Assembly: GCF_964355755.1 (NCBI RefSeq)
Contig: NC_092671.1
Coordinates: 16,897,501 to 16,961,500 of the forward strand
Direction of reading: 5' to 3'
Source of the DNA: Antedon mediterranea
Taxonomy: Eukaryota > Echinodermata > Crinoidea > Comatulida > Antedonidae
Length of the DNA: 64,000 nt
Below the pieces are notes generated by a model, which did no database searches, was not told where the DNA came from, and worked only from the letters and a program-made list of their open reading frames with translations. Below are positions 45,901 to 60,900 of this stretch, piece after piece; position 1 is the stretch's first letter; every line of letters begins with the position of its first letter. A program made the translations under genes and the position numbers.

Positions 45901-48900
45901 GGGGATGTTGCTAAGCATCGCTTGATCAAGTCATGCCAGGTTTGTACATGCTGGGTTTTGTCAGTTGAGGAGGACATCTTGCGTAAATGATATTGTAAGT
46001 AACTTCAACAGAAAATTTGACAATGTTATTTTGTTACACAGGTACAGTATGTGGACTACATGCATGAGTACACATATAGTCATAATAATTATTTGTTATG
46101 TATTAACATATGTAAATACTGTACTTCTTTTATCAAAATCAACCCAGGTAAAAAATGGGCTTGGATAGTTAAATACTTAATAATCACATAAGTCAAAATT
46201 AATAACGCAATAAATATATTTAATAAGCAGTGATTTTATAGATGGGTACTCAGTTGAAGTTGGATAGCCGAGTGGTTAGGACACTTGACTGTCATACAGA
46301 TAGACCCGGGTTCAATTCCCGACAACTCCCAGAAAATACTAGAGAGAAAAAAGGCGGCGTGGAAAGGAACTGGCCACCCTACCACATAATGCCGAGGCTT
46401 AGTACAATGAGCTCCTAACAGCTCATTCCCCTACGTTCAGAGAACACAGGACTCACCTTTACCTTTACTCAGTTGAAATTAAAATATTACGATTGCATAT
46501 TTAATTAAAAATTTCTATGAGAAACGTTTTAAATTTTAATGTTTTGGATCCTTCATAAAATAAAAAAAATGTTTTTCTTCCTTCAATTGTTTAAAGGTTT
46601 ATTTTGTCAATTTATTTGTTATATTTATTCGGGTATAAAACTTAAAACAAGTAGCCACAAGGCTAAAAACGTTGCATTTACAAAATTACTATACAATTTA
46701 CTTTCATAACAATAAAAAGGATGTAATAAAAATGAAATAACAAGTTCAACAATATCACTCTGTCTCTTTGGCTCTATGAATTATTGTATGGATGGGTGAA
46801 TTTTTAATTTTCAGGCTTTTTATGACCATAATCATATACTAAATAGGTCTCTTGAAATTGTTACACATGATAAAACTGTTTCACGGTACACTCACCCTAG
46901 CCAAACTTTATGTACGTCTTTTGTGTTAGTAAGATCATAAAGAGCTACCATATATGCTTCTACTGTTGCCGATTCGCTGCCGTTTATTTCATGTAGTAAT
47001 GCATAACACATCCACAAGTGAACTTTCTGCTGTTTTAAATCATCTCCAACATCTTCAGCATAAGACAATTGATGTGGAATGTAGGGTAACGATTGGTTAA
47101 GAAGTTTACTGTTGAGAGATAAAGTATAATTTTATAATTTAAAATGTATTAAAAAATTTAAGATGGGCTTTTATTAATATGAGATTCTTGTTAAAGATGT
47201 ATCGTGCCCCGGAAAAAATAATTAAAAGCATTTTTGTTCAATATAATTGCTATTCACTTGAATTGGAAAAAGAAATTATTTACCTGTCAAAAATGTATAA
47301 TTTAAAGCAAAAAATAGTCAAATTGACTGGAAGTCAATGGGTTTTTGGTTGAATTCAACCATTTATTTTGGTTTGTGACAAACTTTTTTTTTCTACAAAA
47401 GTGATTAACTTGATTAAAACCGCAAAATAACCTATTCAAAATTTGGGGAACAATACATCTTCATCTATATCTAACATAACAAAAAACTAATTTTTTTGTT
47501 TCTGGGTTTATCTCATAATGTACTTTTGTTTTAGTTAAACTGCTTATTTTATTTTTATATACTGTACATTTAATGATGGAGTAAGGGCTGTCTATTTAGG
47601 CTCATGTCTATTACTTGCTTACTGGTAAATGATGTACTTGTCTTACTAACTAAATATTTGTTTTCATCTGTAAATTACCACCACAAAGTTAATGTATTTT
47701 GTATTTCTTTGAATGTGGTGTTACTCATTACATTAAATTTACTGTTACAATCGTCAGAAATTTTACAGGTTTGTGGTTATATTACTGTAAGTAATTTCAA
47801 ATAAACCTTGCTATTGCAAAAGTAAACATAACAAATTAAATACCAATAGAGGGTTATAGCATCATGATCATCTGCATTTGTGAAGTAGGAGGTAGCACAT
47901 CGATGAAGTAAACTGCGTGATAAATCTTTATTTCGTTTGACGATGGCATAAGATGCAGCTGTCAAAAAGATACCGGGTGATCTGCTGTTATAAGAAAGAG
48001 CTTCCTCTACTACCTGTATCAGAAAAAATGTATATAAATCAATCAATCAATTGATGATGGCATAATTTGCAGCTGTCAAATAGATACCGGGTGATCTGCT
48101 GTTATACGAAAAAGCTTCCTGTACTACCTGTATCAGAAAAAATGTATATAACTCAATCATTCAATCCATTTTTAAAGCGCCATTTCAATGACCATTGCTC
48201 ATAGCGTTGTCAAAAAGAAAAATCAGAACAAGTGAGTTTTTAGAAGTGACTTAAAACTGTTCAAAGATGTAAAGTTACTAATATGTAAAGGCAGATTGTT
48301 CCAAAGCCTAGGCCCAGCAGTACTGAAAGTCTGATCTCCCCAGCTATGTTTGTTGGAATGTGCAAGAGCATTCATTTGCTTGATCTTAGTTCTCTTTTAC
48401 AGAATGCCTCTAAAGAAACGTGTGGATTTTGTTTAGTATAAACTGAACTAATTCATTTATATATGGTCATTTATTCATCTTTTTACTTAAGGCAAGGCAG
48501 TTAAGCAGTGTTAACGTGAAAAATTAAAATGATTTGACATGACAATTGTCAAATCTTAAACAAATCTTTAAGAGAACTTCTTTTTTGTTGAAATGAGTCT
48601 ATGTTAATTAAATTACCTGATTAAAATTTGGTGAATCACATGATTTCAGCGTTTTCAGAAGCAGAATCCAAAGTTGATCGCAACATGGGAATTCTGTTAC
48701 TAAAGCTCTGCATGTTGAAACTGCTTTTTCTGGGCTGTAAAAGAATTTTTTTATAAATTGAATCTATGTAATTATGTTTAATTGTGGCTAAATCTCATGA
48801 GGTATTGTTTTTCTTATACAAGCAGAGCCAGAGTCACAATCTGAGTGCTGGCTAACTGACCATAAGTTTGCAAAAGGATGTTAAGATGTTGGTCTTGTGT

Positions 48901-51900
48901 TTTGGCTAGGCTTTGTGAAAAGGAAAACATTTTGGCATAAACATGGCATTTGATACCTAATCTGGAAAAAAGCCACTGAAAGAAACAAGAGACTTATAGC
49001 AAATCCAGTATTTTATGCATAACAACCACATGTTATGCAAAGTACCTCATTAGGACTGTTTGATGGAATGATGTCTGTTTGTGTACTTATGGTAGATTGT
49101 ATGTGCGAGTGTAGTTTTGAATTTGAGCATAATTATAAATACTAGTGCACGAAATAAGTAAACCACTTACCTGTCACATGCTATATACATTTGCACAATG
49201 TTCTCATATAAAGGCATGCATGTCAGGACACTATCAACATCACTCAGTTCCTTACACCTCTCAATTGCATCATTAAAGTCTTTCTCAATCTCATCCAATA
49301 CAGAAATGCTGCTTTTTGTCCAGGGAGAATAAAACAACTCCTATATAAAAATATAAAAAATCATAACAACATATGTATCTATATATTCTGATGTAGGTGA
49401 ATGAGCCATTAGGAACTCAGACATATATTACCAGATTGGAATCCAGTAATATTTTCCTTTGTGTCGCAATTGTCGACATTTTTGACGTCGTGTAATGATT
49501 TGTTATGTAAATTTACTGAGTCATCAACAATGAGCTTAAGCTCATTGTGACCCCCTGAATTTGTGCTTGCGCAGTTTATATAGAAATCTGAATGTGCATT
49601 AAAGCGCTTTAATTATCACTATTAGATATCACTTTTCTGTTAGGTAGGGCTAATTCCAAATTACACATGATGCGTAATTAACCAATCAAATTGCAAGAAT
49701 GCAATCAGGTGTGTTATAATAGGATATGTAGGCCTTACCTTGGAGACTAGTCTAGATGGAGCTGATTCAGTAGAATCAAATAAACTTTGTGGCAGATGCT
49801 TAAAGTATTTGAAATGTATGTAACACAGCCACACTAAGCATTTATCAGAAGATGTCAACATCTCAAGTATAAGAAATTCATTGGTCTTATAAACACAATC
49901 CTGAAATGTAAAGTAATACAGTATACTATTATATATAAATCATCTTGTAAATTATAGAAACAGTGCTCATATTCGGAACATGATCTCATAATCGCGTCGA
50001 GCATAGCTCATTGGCGAAAGTTCCGTATTTTTTAGTTGTATGAAAAAAATGTCTCTGGCGGGACAGTATACTATTATATATATATATACTATACTGTTAT
50101 TAAAACTAAAGTGTCATTATTTAAAGGAATTACGTGATATTAATATATAACACCAAAAAATAGTCAAAGATGAAATGAGCAAACCAGCATCTTTAATTAT
50201 TTCTATTCTGCTCTGCATTTGCCTCAAGCATATTCGCATACAATTCGCAGGTTCAAGCTTACTTTGTGTGGCACAGTATGTTGGACTACAGATCATCAAA
50301 TCCAAAGCTTGTTGCATTGCTTGTATCCTTTATAGGCAAGACACTTTACTTAAGTTTGCCTCTCTGCCCAGGTTTACAAATGGGTACTTGGTATAGGTCA
50401 AAACACAACTGCACTGATAACAGGCTGCTATATTATGGGAGTATGTTTCCAGACGTGTTTGATCCAAAATATTGCCGGGGTAATAATGTTTAGAGTGCTT
50501 AGTGCATTAGGCACTATATAAAATCAATGTATTATATTTAATATCTGCATAATATATACTGTATGTGTGTATGTATAACAATACATTTTAAAACAGGGTG
50601 TCTAGAAAACTCAGATATTGATATCTGACTTTTCTAGATCTAGAAAACTCAGATATCTGACTTTTCTAGATCTAGAAAACTCAGATATCTGACTTTTCTA
50701 GATCTAGAAAACTCAGATATCAATATCTGGGTTTTCTAGTTCCAAAATGGAACTAAAAAACTCAGATCATCATATGATTGGTTGGTAGGTCATTTGGATC
50801 ATTCCATTATTAATCAGAAGGTAGGTCATTTGAAATACTAGAGTATTATTTATTATTGAAACTGGTTACTGTGTACGTTTTCTTACTAATATTGTAACAT
50901 GTAGAAGCGGCCTACGGCTTAAATCATAAAGAAAATACAGTGCACGTTTACTGTTAAAATGTAGGCTTAAAAATTAGGTATGTACGAGTTGGTGTGGGTA
51001 CGAGTTGGTTGAGGTACGAGTTACGAGTTGACCACTTGTAGCCTAGTACCCGGGCCAGGCCTACTCTTCGTGATACATCGCGATAGCGCCCACACGTTGA
51101 GCCGTAAAATTGAGTTTGCTTAGCTAGGCTCGGCCTAAATGCTAAGCCTACATTTTAAAAGGTGTATACTGTATTTCTTTATGATTTAAGTCGTAGGCCG
51201 CTACTAAAAGTTACAATAATAATTATTATTAGTAAGAAAACGTATAATACTGTAGTATTTCAAACAAGCTACCCTCTGATAATAATAGAACGATTCATTT
51301 GATGATCTGGGTTTTCTAGTTCCATTTTGGAACTAGAAAACTCAGATATTGATATCTGAGTTTTCTAGATCTAGAAAAGTCAGATATCTGAGTTTTCTAG
51401 ATCTAAAAAACTCAGATATATCTGAGATCTGAGTTTTCTAGATCTAAGTTTTCTAGACACGCTTTAAAACATTATAAACTATTATAAATAATAATAACCT
51501 GGATTAATATAGTACTTAATGTACATATCAACTGAAAAAAAAAAATTCTTACTCTGAGTATTTCTAGAGTAAAGTCGTTCTTATTAACTAAACAATGCAA
51601 TTGGCATCTGTATAGCAACATCTCAAGCAGTCTGTGAGAACCAATCTCTGATGGGCTAGATTCTTGTTCATCTTGTAATGCTTGTAGCAAATCTTGACAT
51701 AGATTGTCTTTATCATCAATGGTGTTAGCGATCGATAATGCCTAAATCAAAATTAAATGATAGGAGAAACCAAGTCATTAACCTTTGAACTCATTTGATT
51801 TATAAGCAAGAATCAGGTGATAAGCTGATCATTCACATGGCTCAGACAACTAAAAACTAAATAAATAATAACATACTAAACATAACGTAGCTTTTACCAT

Positions 51901-54900
51901 TAGCATTTATGTATACCGAGAAAACTACTAAAGCTTGGTTCCCACTAGGCCGCAACGCAAGGACGTAAACGCAAAGGAAACGTGTTGAGCAATGACAAGC
52001 GATAGTTCATATAATCTATCGCTTGTGATTGGTCAACTCACTTACGTTGGGTTTACGTCCTTGTGTTGAGGCTCTAATGGGAAGCAAGCATTAGTGATAG
52101 ATAGTTGTTACCTTATGCCAAACTTTGTAGTCATTTGTGTACTGAATACCATGGTTACACATCTCCATCACATCGTCATGGTTGTCGGATCGTTTGTTGT
52201 ACAATGTCAGATAATGAAGCCATAAATCTGGGTCATTTTTGTTATTATCCAAGCCACGTGAAAGGGCATGTAATGCCTTGTCCAAATTACTATTTCTGGA
52301 AACAAATTAATTGGTTTATTACACTGTATTCTTTATATGTTTTTAACAGCCTAAAAGTATATGGTAATGAACTTGATTCTTTTTTAGATCCCTCAGGTTC
52401 TCAATTTAAAAATTTAAGTGCCTATTTCCTTGGATTGTTTAAAGATGTATTGCCCTCCAAAAACATTTTAAATGAAAATTATTAAAATCAGATTTTGAAT
52501 AGGCCATTTTTTGTAATTTTAATGAAGTTAAATCACTTCCACAAAAAAACCAATTTTTTCACTTATAAACAGACAAAACAAATTGTTAAATTTAAACTAT
52601 TTTTTGCTTTCTAATTACAGTTTTTTAGGTAAATAATTTTTTTTTCAATGCAATTTTTAGTCAATTATTATTATGAAAAATCAAATGGCATATTCAACAA
52701 AATTTGATTTTTCCAGGGGGATAATATATCTTTAATCGAGCTAAGTTTCTAATTAAGTAATTACTTTAATTAGTCTTACCCTGGTTTGCTCAACTGCTTG
52801 TAGGCAAGTTTCAACCATAATTGAATATCATCTGGTTTTTGTAGGACGGAATTTTCAAGGTGACCTGTACCAACATCCGATTGAAAATAGCGCAAATCAT
52901 CGTCTTCAATAAAATCTGGGTCAACAAGGCTTATAGGTTTCGTTTCTACAAGAAAAATAACAAACATGATCGTTTATTATTAAGCACTATGATCATTGCA
53001 GAAGTTAGCATTTTTGTACCACCTTTAAGGTTCCGTTGTGTAGAGTTCTAAACAATTTTATTTGGGAATGTTTATTTTTTTTATTTGTAGGTCCACCAAT
53101 GTTGATATTTTTTATACAACAGTACAAACTTCAGGACCCAAAAAAGTGACCCCTTAATAGGAGTGTCGTTTGAATAGCAGTTGGCTATAATATATTTCCC
53201 ACATTCTTTTGATGGTGTCCCCTGAATAGGGGTGTCCCAAATGAGGGGCTCCCTTGTAGTTTTACCTCCGTCCAAAATTATACATCATCACCATGATTTG
53301 TAATTTTTCATTTCATATTTTTTTGTTTCTACCAGTCTGTTAGTGGCAATGATGAAGTATCACGGTGCTGACGTCACAATACCACATAACATCCCTTGTT
53401 ACCCAGCAATATCCCAAGCGTTTAATGACTTTTTTTCCAGGCTGGCGATTCAATAGTGATTCTCTGCTGTCATTTTCAACTGAACATTACTTCCAAATTA
53501 TTTTACAAAACTTTTAGCTGGTAAACGTAATAAGTTAGTCACTTAAAATACACCAGATGTTCTCGTAATTGGGTTATTGCCATGTAACAAGTATTGTGAC
53601 ATCAGAATGCAATACTCTATAAACTTTTAAATAATTTACAAAATATATTGTTTGAAGGTTTGCATGGCGAAATCAAATGTTGATTTAAAGTTTGCGGTAC
53701 ACCACATATATTAGTTCTGAAAAGAACTGTCGAGTTTCTCAATGTTTCGATCAACATGCTTTGATCGTCCTCAGGAGTGAGAATGTGGTGTACCGCAAAC
53801 TTTATATCAATTTACAAAATATTTGACAGGAGAGTGACACTTCCAACCTTGATTGAAGAACATTATTTATTTTTAGGAAGACAAATGTAGACAAATTATT
53901 TTACTATACCAGATACAATTTTGACATCTTCATCTGTCAAAAGTTCTCCATCAGTTTCTAATGTCTTCTTGTTTCTCTGAGTAACCTTCCAACGTCTTGG
54001 TTCAAATCTTAGGGAAGTCCTCTGAGGCTTTGAAAATACTAAATTCATGGTCTTTTCAATCATTTGTTGTTTCTCTTCTTCCGAGTCTGTCTTCAAATCT
54101 TGAACTTTCATTTTGGCAAACAGCCAGACCTTTCTCTGAATTTGTTGCAATGTGCTTTTGTCTGTTGCGCCAACGATGGAAACATTGTAGGAAACAAGAT
54201 GGGCTAATGTTTCCTCAAAGCTCATTTTGAAATCTCGTTCATGTTGCCTATAAAGACACGATAAACAATAATATTTTTTTACTCTCTTTTAAATTGGAGG
54301 AACACTCTCGTAACCAGAGGTTCGACCAACACAAAATGTTTACAAAATGAAATACTGTTCTGAATTAGTTAGAATATATATATATATAAAGTTAATACCT
54401 TGGCTACTCTCCTTTAAAATGGAGGAACAATCTTGTAACAAGAAGTTCGACCCATAAAAAATGTTTACAAAATTAAATACTGTATACAGTACATAATATA
54501 TAGATACAAAAAGTTAATACTGGTTACAATACAACAAGCAGTACAAATTCTACAGATTTATTATAAAATATATTTGTAAGGTTTGAAAGAACCTTCCTTT
54601 TTCCTGAAGACCATCAGCGAAAGTGCTAGTAAATAGGCCTAACTCATCACAATTTATTGTCCAATCCTATACCTAGCCAGCAGACAAATTACTTTCATGT
54701 ACTACGTACTGTAGGCCTTTCAATTTATTTTTTTGTTCAGCTGGTTACACTCGCACTTGCCCTGTAAAGATCCTGGCTATAGGCTTGATAGGGTAAATTA
54801 AAGGTATTATGAATATAACATATTTATTCAACACGTCAAGATATTCACATTAAACAAAAACTTTATTGATAATCTATAATCAGTTGACTTACCATCTACA

Positions 54901-57900
54901 ATCATCATCATTGCATTTTCCATTGAGTTCAAATCGACAAAATATGGCAAATGGATTAATTTTGTTACAGAAAGTTGAACTCCCCTGTGATTCCGATGCC
55001 AATCGCTTGAATAATGGATTTAACCTGTAACAAGATATCAATAGAAATTAGCATAATTAATTTACGACCATTTATATTTTCACACGTCCAATTTCGAGCA
55101 ATAATATTGTACTTTTATTGTTATTGATCATGACGTTTTTTGATTGGATTTTTAAAATTAAATATTATTTTTTATCAAAGATAGTATAAATGGTTATTCT
55201 ATATAAGGTAGTTCTATGAATGAAAACGTTTGTAATGTCTTTTGTATGTTTAAAACTATTTATTATTCATTATCATCCTGGTATGTAGCCTTTGCAATGA
55301 TGGTGGATGAAAATTGTTTTGTAATACTGTACATACAGTAAACCATTTTTGGGACCCTAAAAAGTGTGCTTTGGGTTTTATCTGAATTGGGGTTGGCATT
55401 GTTCGTTTCATGGGAAATTATCCTCTAAATATGGGTGTACTAAGGACAGGGTGTATTGTAATTAATGTGTTACCTGAATACATTCCATGGCATTAAAGGG
55501 CTTTCATAAGTATCTATTGATGTATTTCTGACAAGTTCTTTGACAGAGCTTTGCTGCGATACTAAATCCACTTTAATACCACTAGACAAATCAGATGAAT
55601 CTTTTTTAGAAACACTAGCGTCAATTGAAGACGTCCAATCACAGAACCTCAACACCTTTTCCCGACGTTCTTGTAATTTCTTTAGTTTTTCTAACTCTTC
55701 AGTATTAAAAATGCTAGCAATCTCTGATTTGTCTAATTCCATTTTTTCCGAGTTCTTTACAACTGGTTCTTTGGGTGAAGATTCTGCCGAAAGAGATGGT
55801 TTCATGGTTGAACTCTCTTCATCCAACCAAGATCTCCTTCTGGGGACTTTCAAGTCATTGTTTTCTTCACCATTCATTCCAGAAGCACTCGGAACAGTAA
55901 TTTTGTCCTTCAAATACAGTTGTTTTGAAGGTCTAATGTTCTCACTTATGTTGGCTTCTTTCAGAACTTTGGAAACAGCTGGAGAGGCTATCAATCTCTT
56001 TTTCAATGCCAGTTGTTTGTGGGATTCTTTGTATTTTGCAATTTTTTCTGCATACATTTTTTCAAGTTCTTGCAATTTAATCAGTTCCAGTTTTTCTTTG
56101 GCTAGTATTGTTTCTTTTTCCGAGTTAAGTCTCTGCCGCTTATTTGACTATAAAACAAAAATCAAGAATGTTATGAAAATTATATATTTTTTGCTGGTTC
56201 CCCTCATCCTATCTATCCATCTCATCTTATTATCCATCTATCACATCTATCCACCCTTCTCATCCCACACATCCATCTAATAGGAAATATCCAAAATGAT
56301 AAACAATTTCAACAATATTTCAACAATACTTACCTCGTTTGTTTTTTGTACTCCTGATGAAGTTTTCTTTACCGAAGACGAATTCATCCTGGAATTATTC
56401 AGAGCTCTATAATTGCTAATGATCGTGTCCAGTGGTACACCTTTAATGCCTGCAAGTGTCTCCAATAATTGCGACTCTCTGTTCTTAAGTTGTAATAATC
56501 TTGAATGCAACAGCGTTTTCTATAATAATAATAATGTATATAATAATATAATATAATGATTTATATAGCGCCTAATGTTGTAAAACCTCAAAGCGATGAA
56601 CATTATTATTACCCTAGTCATTTTTTTGGATCAAACACGTATGTCATTTTCAATATATATAACAAATTAAATAAGCACGTCAATTTACACTTAAATCAAG
56701 GATAAATGGGTTCTCTTGTCTCATATTAAGTTGAGTATCTACTAGGATTATTTACTTTTTAATGAATTGGTTCTGCATTGACTACCCTTAAGTTTAATAT
56801 AACAATGTATGTATATATAAAAGGTTGTAAGCTTAAAAAAATGTTAAATCCATCTCATTTAATGAGAGCGAGTAAGTGGCCGAGCAATTAAGACAGTGGA
56901 ACCTTAATTACTTAGCCATAACATCGGCAAGGGTTCGAGGCTTACTCAATTTATGATTCTGGAAGTAGAACAAATCTTCTCGGATAAGGACTATAAACCG
57001 TAGGTCCAGTCTACACATCTAGCTAAAAAAAACCTAGTACACCGTTTGAGATGAGTAGGGGTTACCCCGGTATAACTGCACAAACAAGTTTCTTGCTAAT
57101 GCGGAATTTAATTGTTCTCCGACTTGATCCGATTTACAAAGATATGCCTGGATAACATGTGCAGCTATAGCTATACACTATATCAAATACTACTGTACTA
57201 CAGCTTTAGGCTTCTAAGTAAGCCTTGGTACATCTACCACTTCTATAGGCTTCTAAGTAAGCCTTGGTACATCTACCACTTCTATAGGCTTCTAAGTAAG
57301 ACTTGGTACATCTACCACTTCTATAGGCTTCTAAGTAAGCCTTGGTACATCTACCACTTCTATAGGCTTCTAAGTAAGCCTTTTGTGCTTGCTAGGTCCT
57401 TACCCAACAAGCCTAACTATCCAACTGCCAGCCACAGCCCAAGCAAGCTATGCCCTCATTAGCATAACCCATATGGTTGGTCACCTGTTCACTTGACACC
57501 CTTCAGTGAACACAAGTACAGTATACCTAGCTTGGATTTGGCACTTACACCCGGTATACACACACACACAGCCTCTGTCACACACAGCCACAAAAAAGGA
57601 GTATCTCTGTCTCTTCACTCTGGTGTGGATAAGTTAGAAATGAAGGCACACACTGCCAAACATTTTTAATTAAGATTCCACATTATCTTATCAAGGAATT
57701 ATTGTTGTGAAAAGAAATATATGTAAACAAGTATCTTACGTCATTGTGTATTTTTTTTATGCCATTCTCATTTGCACTTGCAATTTTTCTGACAGTTTCA
57801 AGTTGTTCAGTTAATTTCTTTATTTTCGCCATTGCTAACTTTAATGTTGATTTTTTCTTTTCCAGTTTTTGATCCGCTTCTTCAAACAAGTTTACATCTT

Positions 57901-60900
57901 TTTTAATTGCTAACCTTTAAAAAAAAAGGACTGATTTGTTATGATAGTTTTAAATTATCATGCCAAATTGAAATCGTGTAATTATGTGTGGTCAGAGAAA
58001 ATCTTGAATCAAATTTGAGACCAGGGTAGCTGAAAGAATGAAACATAAAACAGAATAATAATTTAAATTATACCTGAACTTCACTAGTTTCTCCTCCAGA
58101 ATTTTTATTTTCATTTGCTTTAATGCACGTTTTTCTTCTAAAGCTTTTTTCTCCAAATCAGTTTTGTTAATATTTTTTAAATTCTTTGATCCTTGACGGA
58201 CATCTTCCTTCCTGTCAACTTTCTTCTCCAATTTTTTTTCAGTTGTTGCGGAACCCGCAGTCGGTCTTTTAATATTCTTTTCATTTTCATCCTGACTCTG
58301 CGTATCCAAATCAGACTGGACAGGTGATTGATTCATACCACCTTTAATTTTTCTAGTTTTCTCTCGTTTTGCAATTTCTTCTTTCAAACGTTTGTACTCT
58401 TCTTGTTGTGTGGTGGATAGCTGTTTCATAGCTTCTGGTGTTTTTGGTTGCAAGGAGGGAATAGTCTCTTTAAACGAACCTGGTTTATTAGCCTGTATTA
58501 TAAAATATTAAATCATGAATGAGATAAATAAATAGTTTATAGGATATATATGGTTTCTAACTGCAGTTGAAAAACTAAGGAAACCTTTGAATAGAAGTTC
58601 CCTCTGAATAAGAGTTCCCTCTGAATAGCAGTGTCCTCTGAATAGGTGTGCCCTCTTAATAGGGGTGCCATTTGAATAGGGATTCCCTTTGAATAAAAGT
58701 TCCCTCTGAATAAAAGTTCCCTCTGAATAGGAGTGTCCTCTGAATAGGTGTGCCCTCTTAATAGGGGTGCCATTTGAATAGGGATTCCCTTTGAATAAAA
58801 GTTCCCTCTGAATAGGAGTGTCCTCTGAATAGGTGTGCCCTCTTAATAGGGGTGCCATTTAAATAAGGATTCCCTTTGAATAGGAGTGTCCTCTGAATAG
58901 GGGTGCCATTTGAATAAGGGTGCCATTTGAATAAGGGTTCCCTTTGAATAAGAGTTCCCTCTGAATAGGCGTGTCCTCTGAATAGGGGTACACTCTTAAT
59001 AGGGGTGTCCTCTGAATAGGGGTACACTCCTAATTGGGGTGTCCTTTGAATAGGTATACACTCTTAATAGGGGTGTCCTCTTAATAGGGGTGTCCTCTGA
59101 ATAGAGGTGTCCTCTGAATAGAGGTGTTCCAAAGAAAAGATTCTCCTGTACTTACATCAGCTTTTTTACGAGCCTCTTTTAAGAATTGGTCAAGCATATT
59201 GGTGTAGCCAGATGAAGCCCGACTTGAAGTGTTTTCATCATCGCTGCTATCACTATCATTTAAGTTTATCACTACTTCTTTATGAACAGGTATCTATTAC
59301 AGAAGAATAACAATATAAACATGTTATAGTTATCACTGTCATCAATCAAATTGCAATGTGTTGATAATGTGCTGAAAAGTCAATGTAAACAATTTTTTGA
59401 ATATTTATTATAAGTATTTTTACCTTAATAACAGATGGTTTTTTTTTAATAGGTCGTTGAAAACTTGGTGATTCACTTCTAGGAGTTACTACTGGTGACG
59501 GTCCTTGAGAAGCTTTAGATTCCTACAATAAATTGAAATTTATTTTTAAAAATTAAATGCACATTGAAAAAATATGGGGAAAAAAACCTGTTATAAAATC
59601 AAAATTACCTTTGTTCCTTCAGTTGCCTTAACCATCTTTTTTTGTTTCAAGTTTTGCAATAGAAGTTGACGAAGCGCCATTTCCTCCTCATCATCCTCTT
59701 CCTCTGGTTCCGGTGGTTTTGGAAGATCCGATTCCATTGGAGGAGGAGGTGGTAGTGGTGGAGGAGCACAAGGAATGGGTTGTGTGCCAGGGACAGGAGG
59801 CTGGCTAAGCTCTATTGGTTTATCAGTACCAGTTTCAGTTGTTAGGATTTCGACCTTCTCTTCCGATTCTAAATATAAATAATAATACTAATGATACTTA
59901 GGGCAATTTAGATATATTGCCTTTTTAATATAAATGGGCATAATATGCCCTATTAGCCAAATCTGTGACACCTTTGTATTGCTAAAAAATCACGGCAACA
60001 ACAAGTTTCTTCTGGCAATAAAATGAACAAAGTTTGTCATGCATTGTGAAATCTTTGAAGAAAGCATAGTTACGCGCTATTCAATTACTATAATTGGTTA
60101 GTTTAATACCAGTGCAATACACACATGCATGCATTAACTCGGGACATCTCGGAACAGGTCTTTCATCAGTGTGTTTTTGTGAGATTTTCCACAAATTGTA
60201 TTCACACTATGCAAACCTGGTTACAACTTGTTACATTTTGCAGATGTGAAAAGGGTATTAGAAAAAACATGGAAAATATGGCATCTGTAATAAGAAATAA
60301 TTTTCAAAGCATATCAGGTGACTATGGTGTTACAAAAAATGTGTACATACCTTGCAATTCATCGATGTCCATTTCAACTTGTTCATAGTTATCAACACCC
60401 ATGGTTGCTGGAATAGATTCATTACCAGGCATATCTGAACTTTCAGCTTCTGTGGTTTCCTATATATAATTTAATATATCTAATATTTATAAAGTATATT
60501 TAAAAACAGTAATAGTATATTACTGTATGGTCTACTAATTCCTGGTAAATGTGTGTTTTATTACAGATACTAATATTAAAACTTTTCAAATATTCCACAC
60601 AGTCCAAGCTACCTTGATTTAGGTACAATAATAACATTTCATTGCATTCCTTTCATTCAAACTCAACCGCAATAGAGGAATTCTAAAGGCACCGTTATTT
60701 TTTTTTGACAGACCATGGCCGTGTTTCCGCAGCCAAAAATTAACCGATAAAAATTAACTGATAAACTGCCTGTGGACGCGGGGTTTAACTGATTCAACTT
60801 GAGAAAAATTCATTAAAAATTGTCTCTTTCAAATCAGATAATTATGGGATAAATGCGATGTTTAACCTTTGACCTAAAGGAAAAATTTTTGCGATGTGAT

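Noticed and set aside
46254-46330. Possible functional tRNA gene
   Set aside because: A and B boxes are good, but the acceptor stem pairs only partly and a SINE body with a CTTTAC-type tail follows directly.
47807-47843. Longer version of ZFC3H1 exon 21 using a donor at 47806
   Set aside because: Splicing there would bring a stop codon at the start of the next exon; the donor at 47843 keeps phase 2 and the reading frame.
55540-56280. 246-codon + strand frame
   Set aside because: It is the complement of ZFC3H1 exon 12; the minus-strand reading is the one with conserved sequence and splice sites.
57112-57462. 116-codon frame with repeated RLLSKPWYIYHFY
   Set aside because: The 39-bp tandem repeat has a period divisible by three; there is no homology and it is intronic to ZFC3H1.
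58508-59027. Minus-strand frames of 78-116 codons rich in GHTYSEDTPIQ-like repeats
   Set aside because: They arise from the 17-bp minisatellite in a ZFC3H1 intron; three overlapping frames are open at once.
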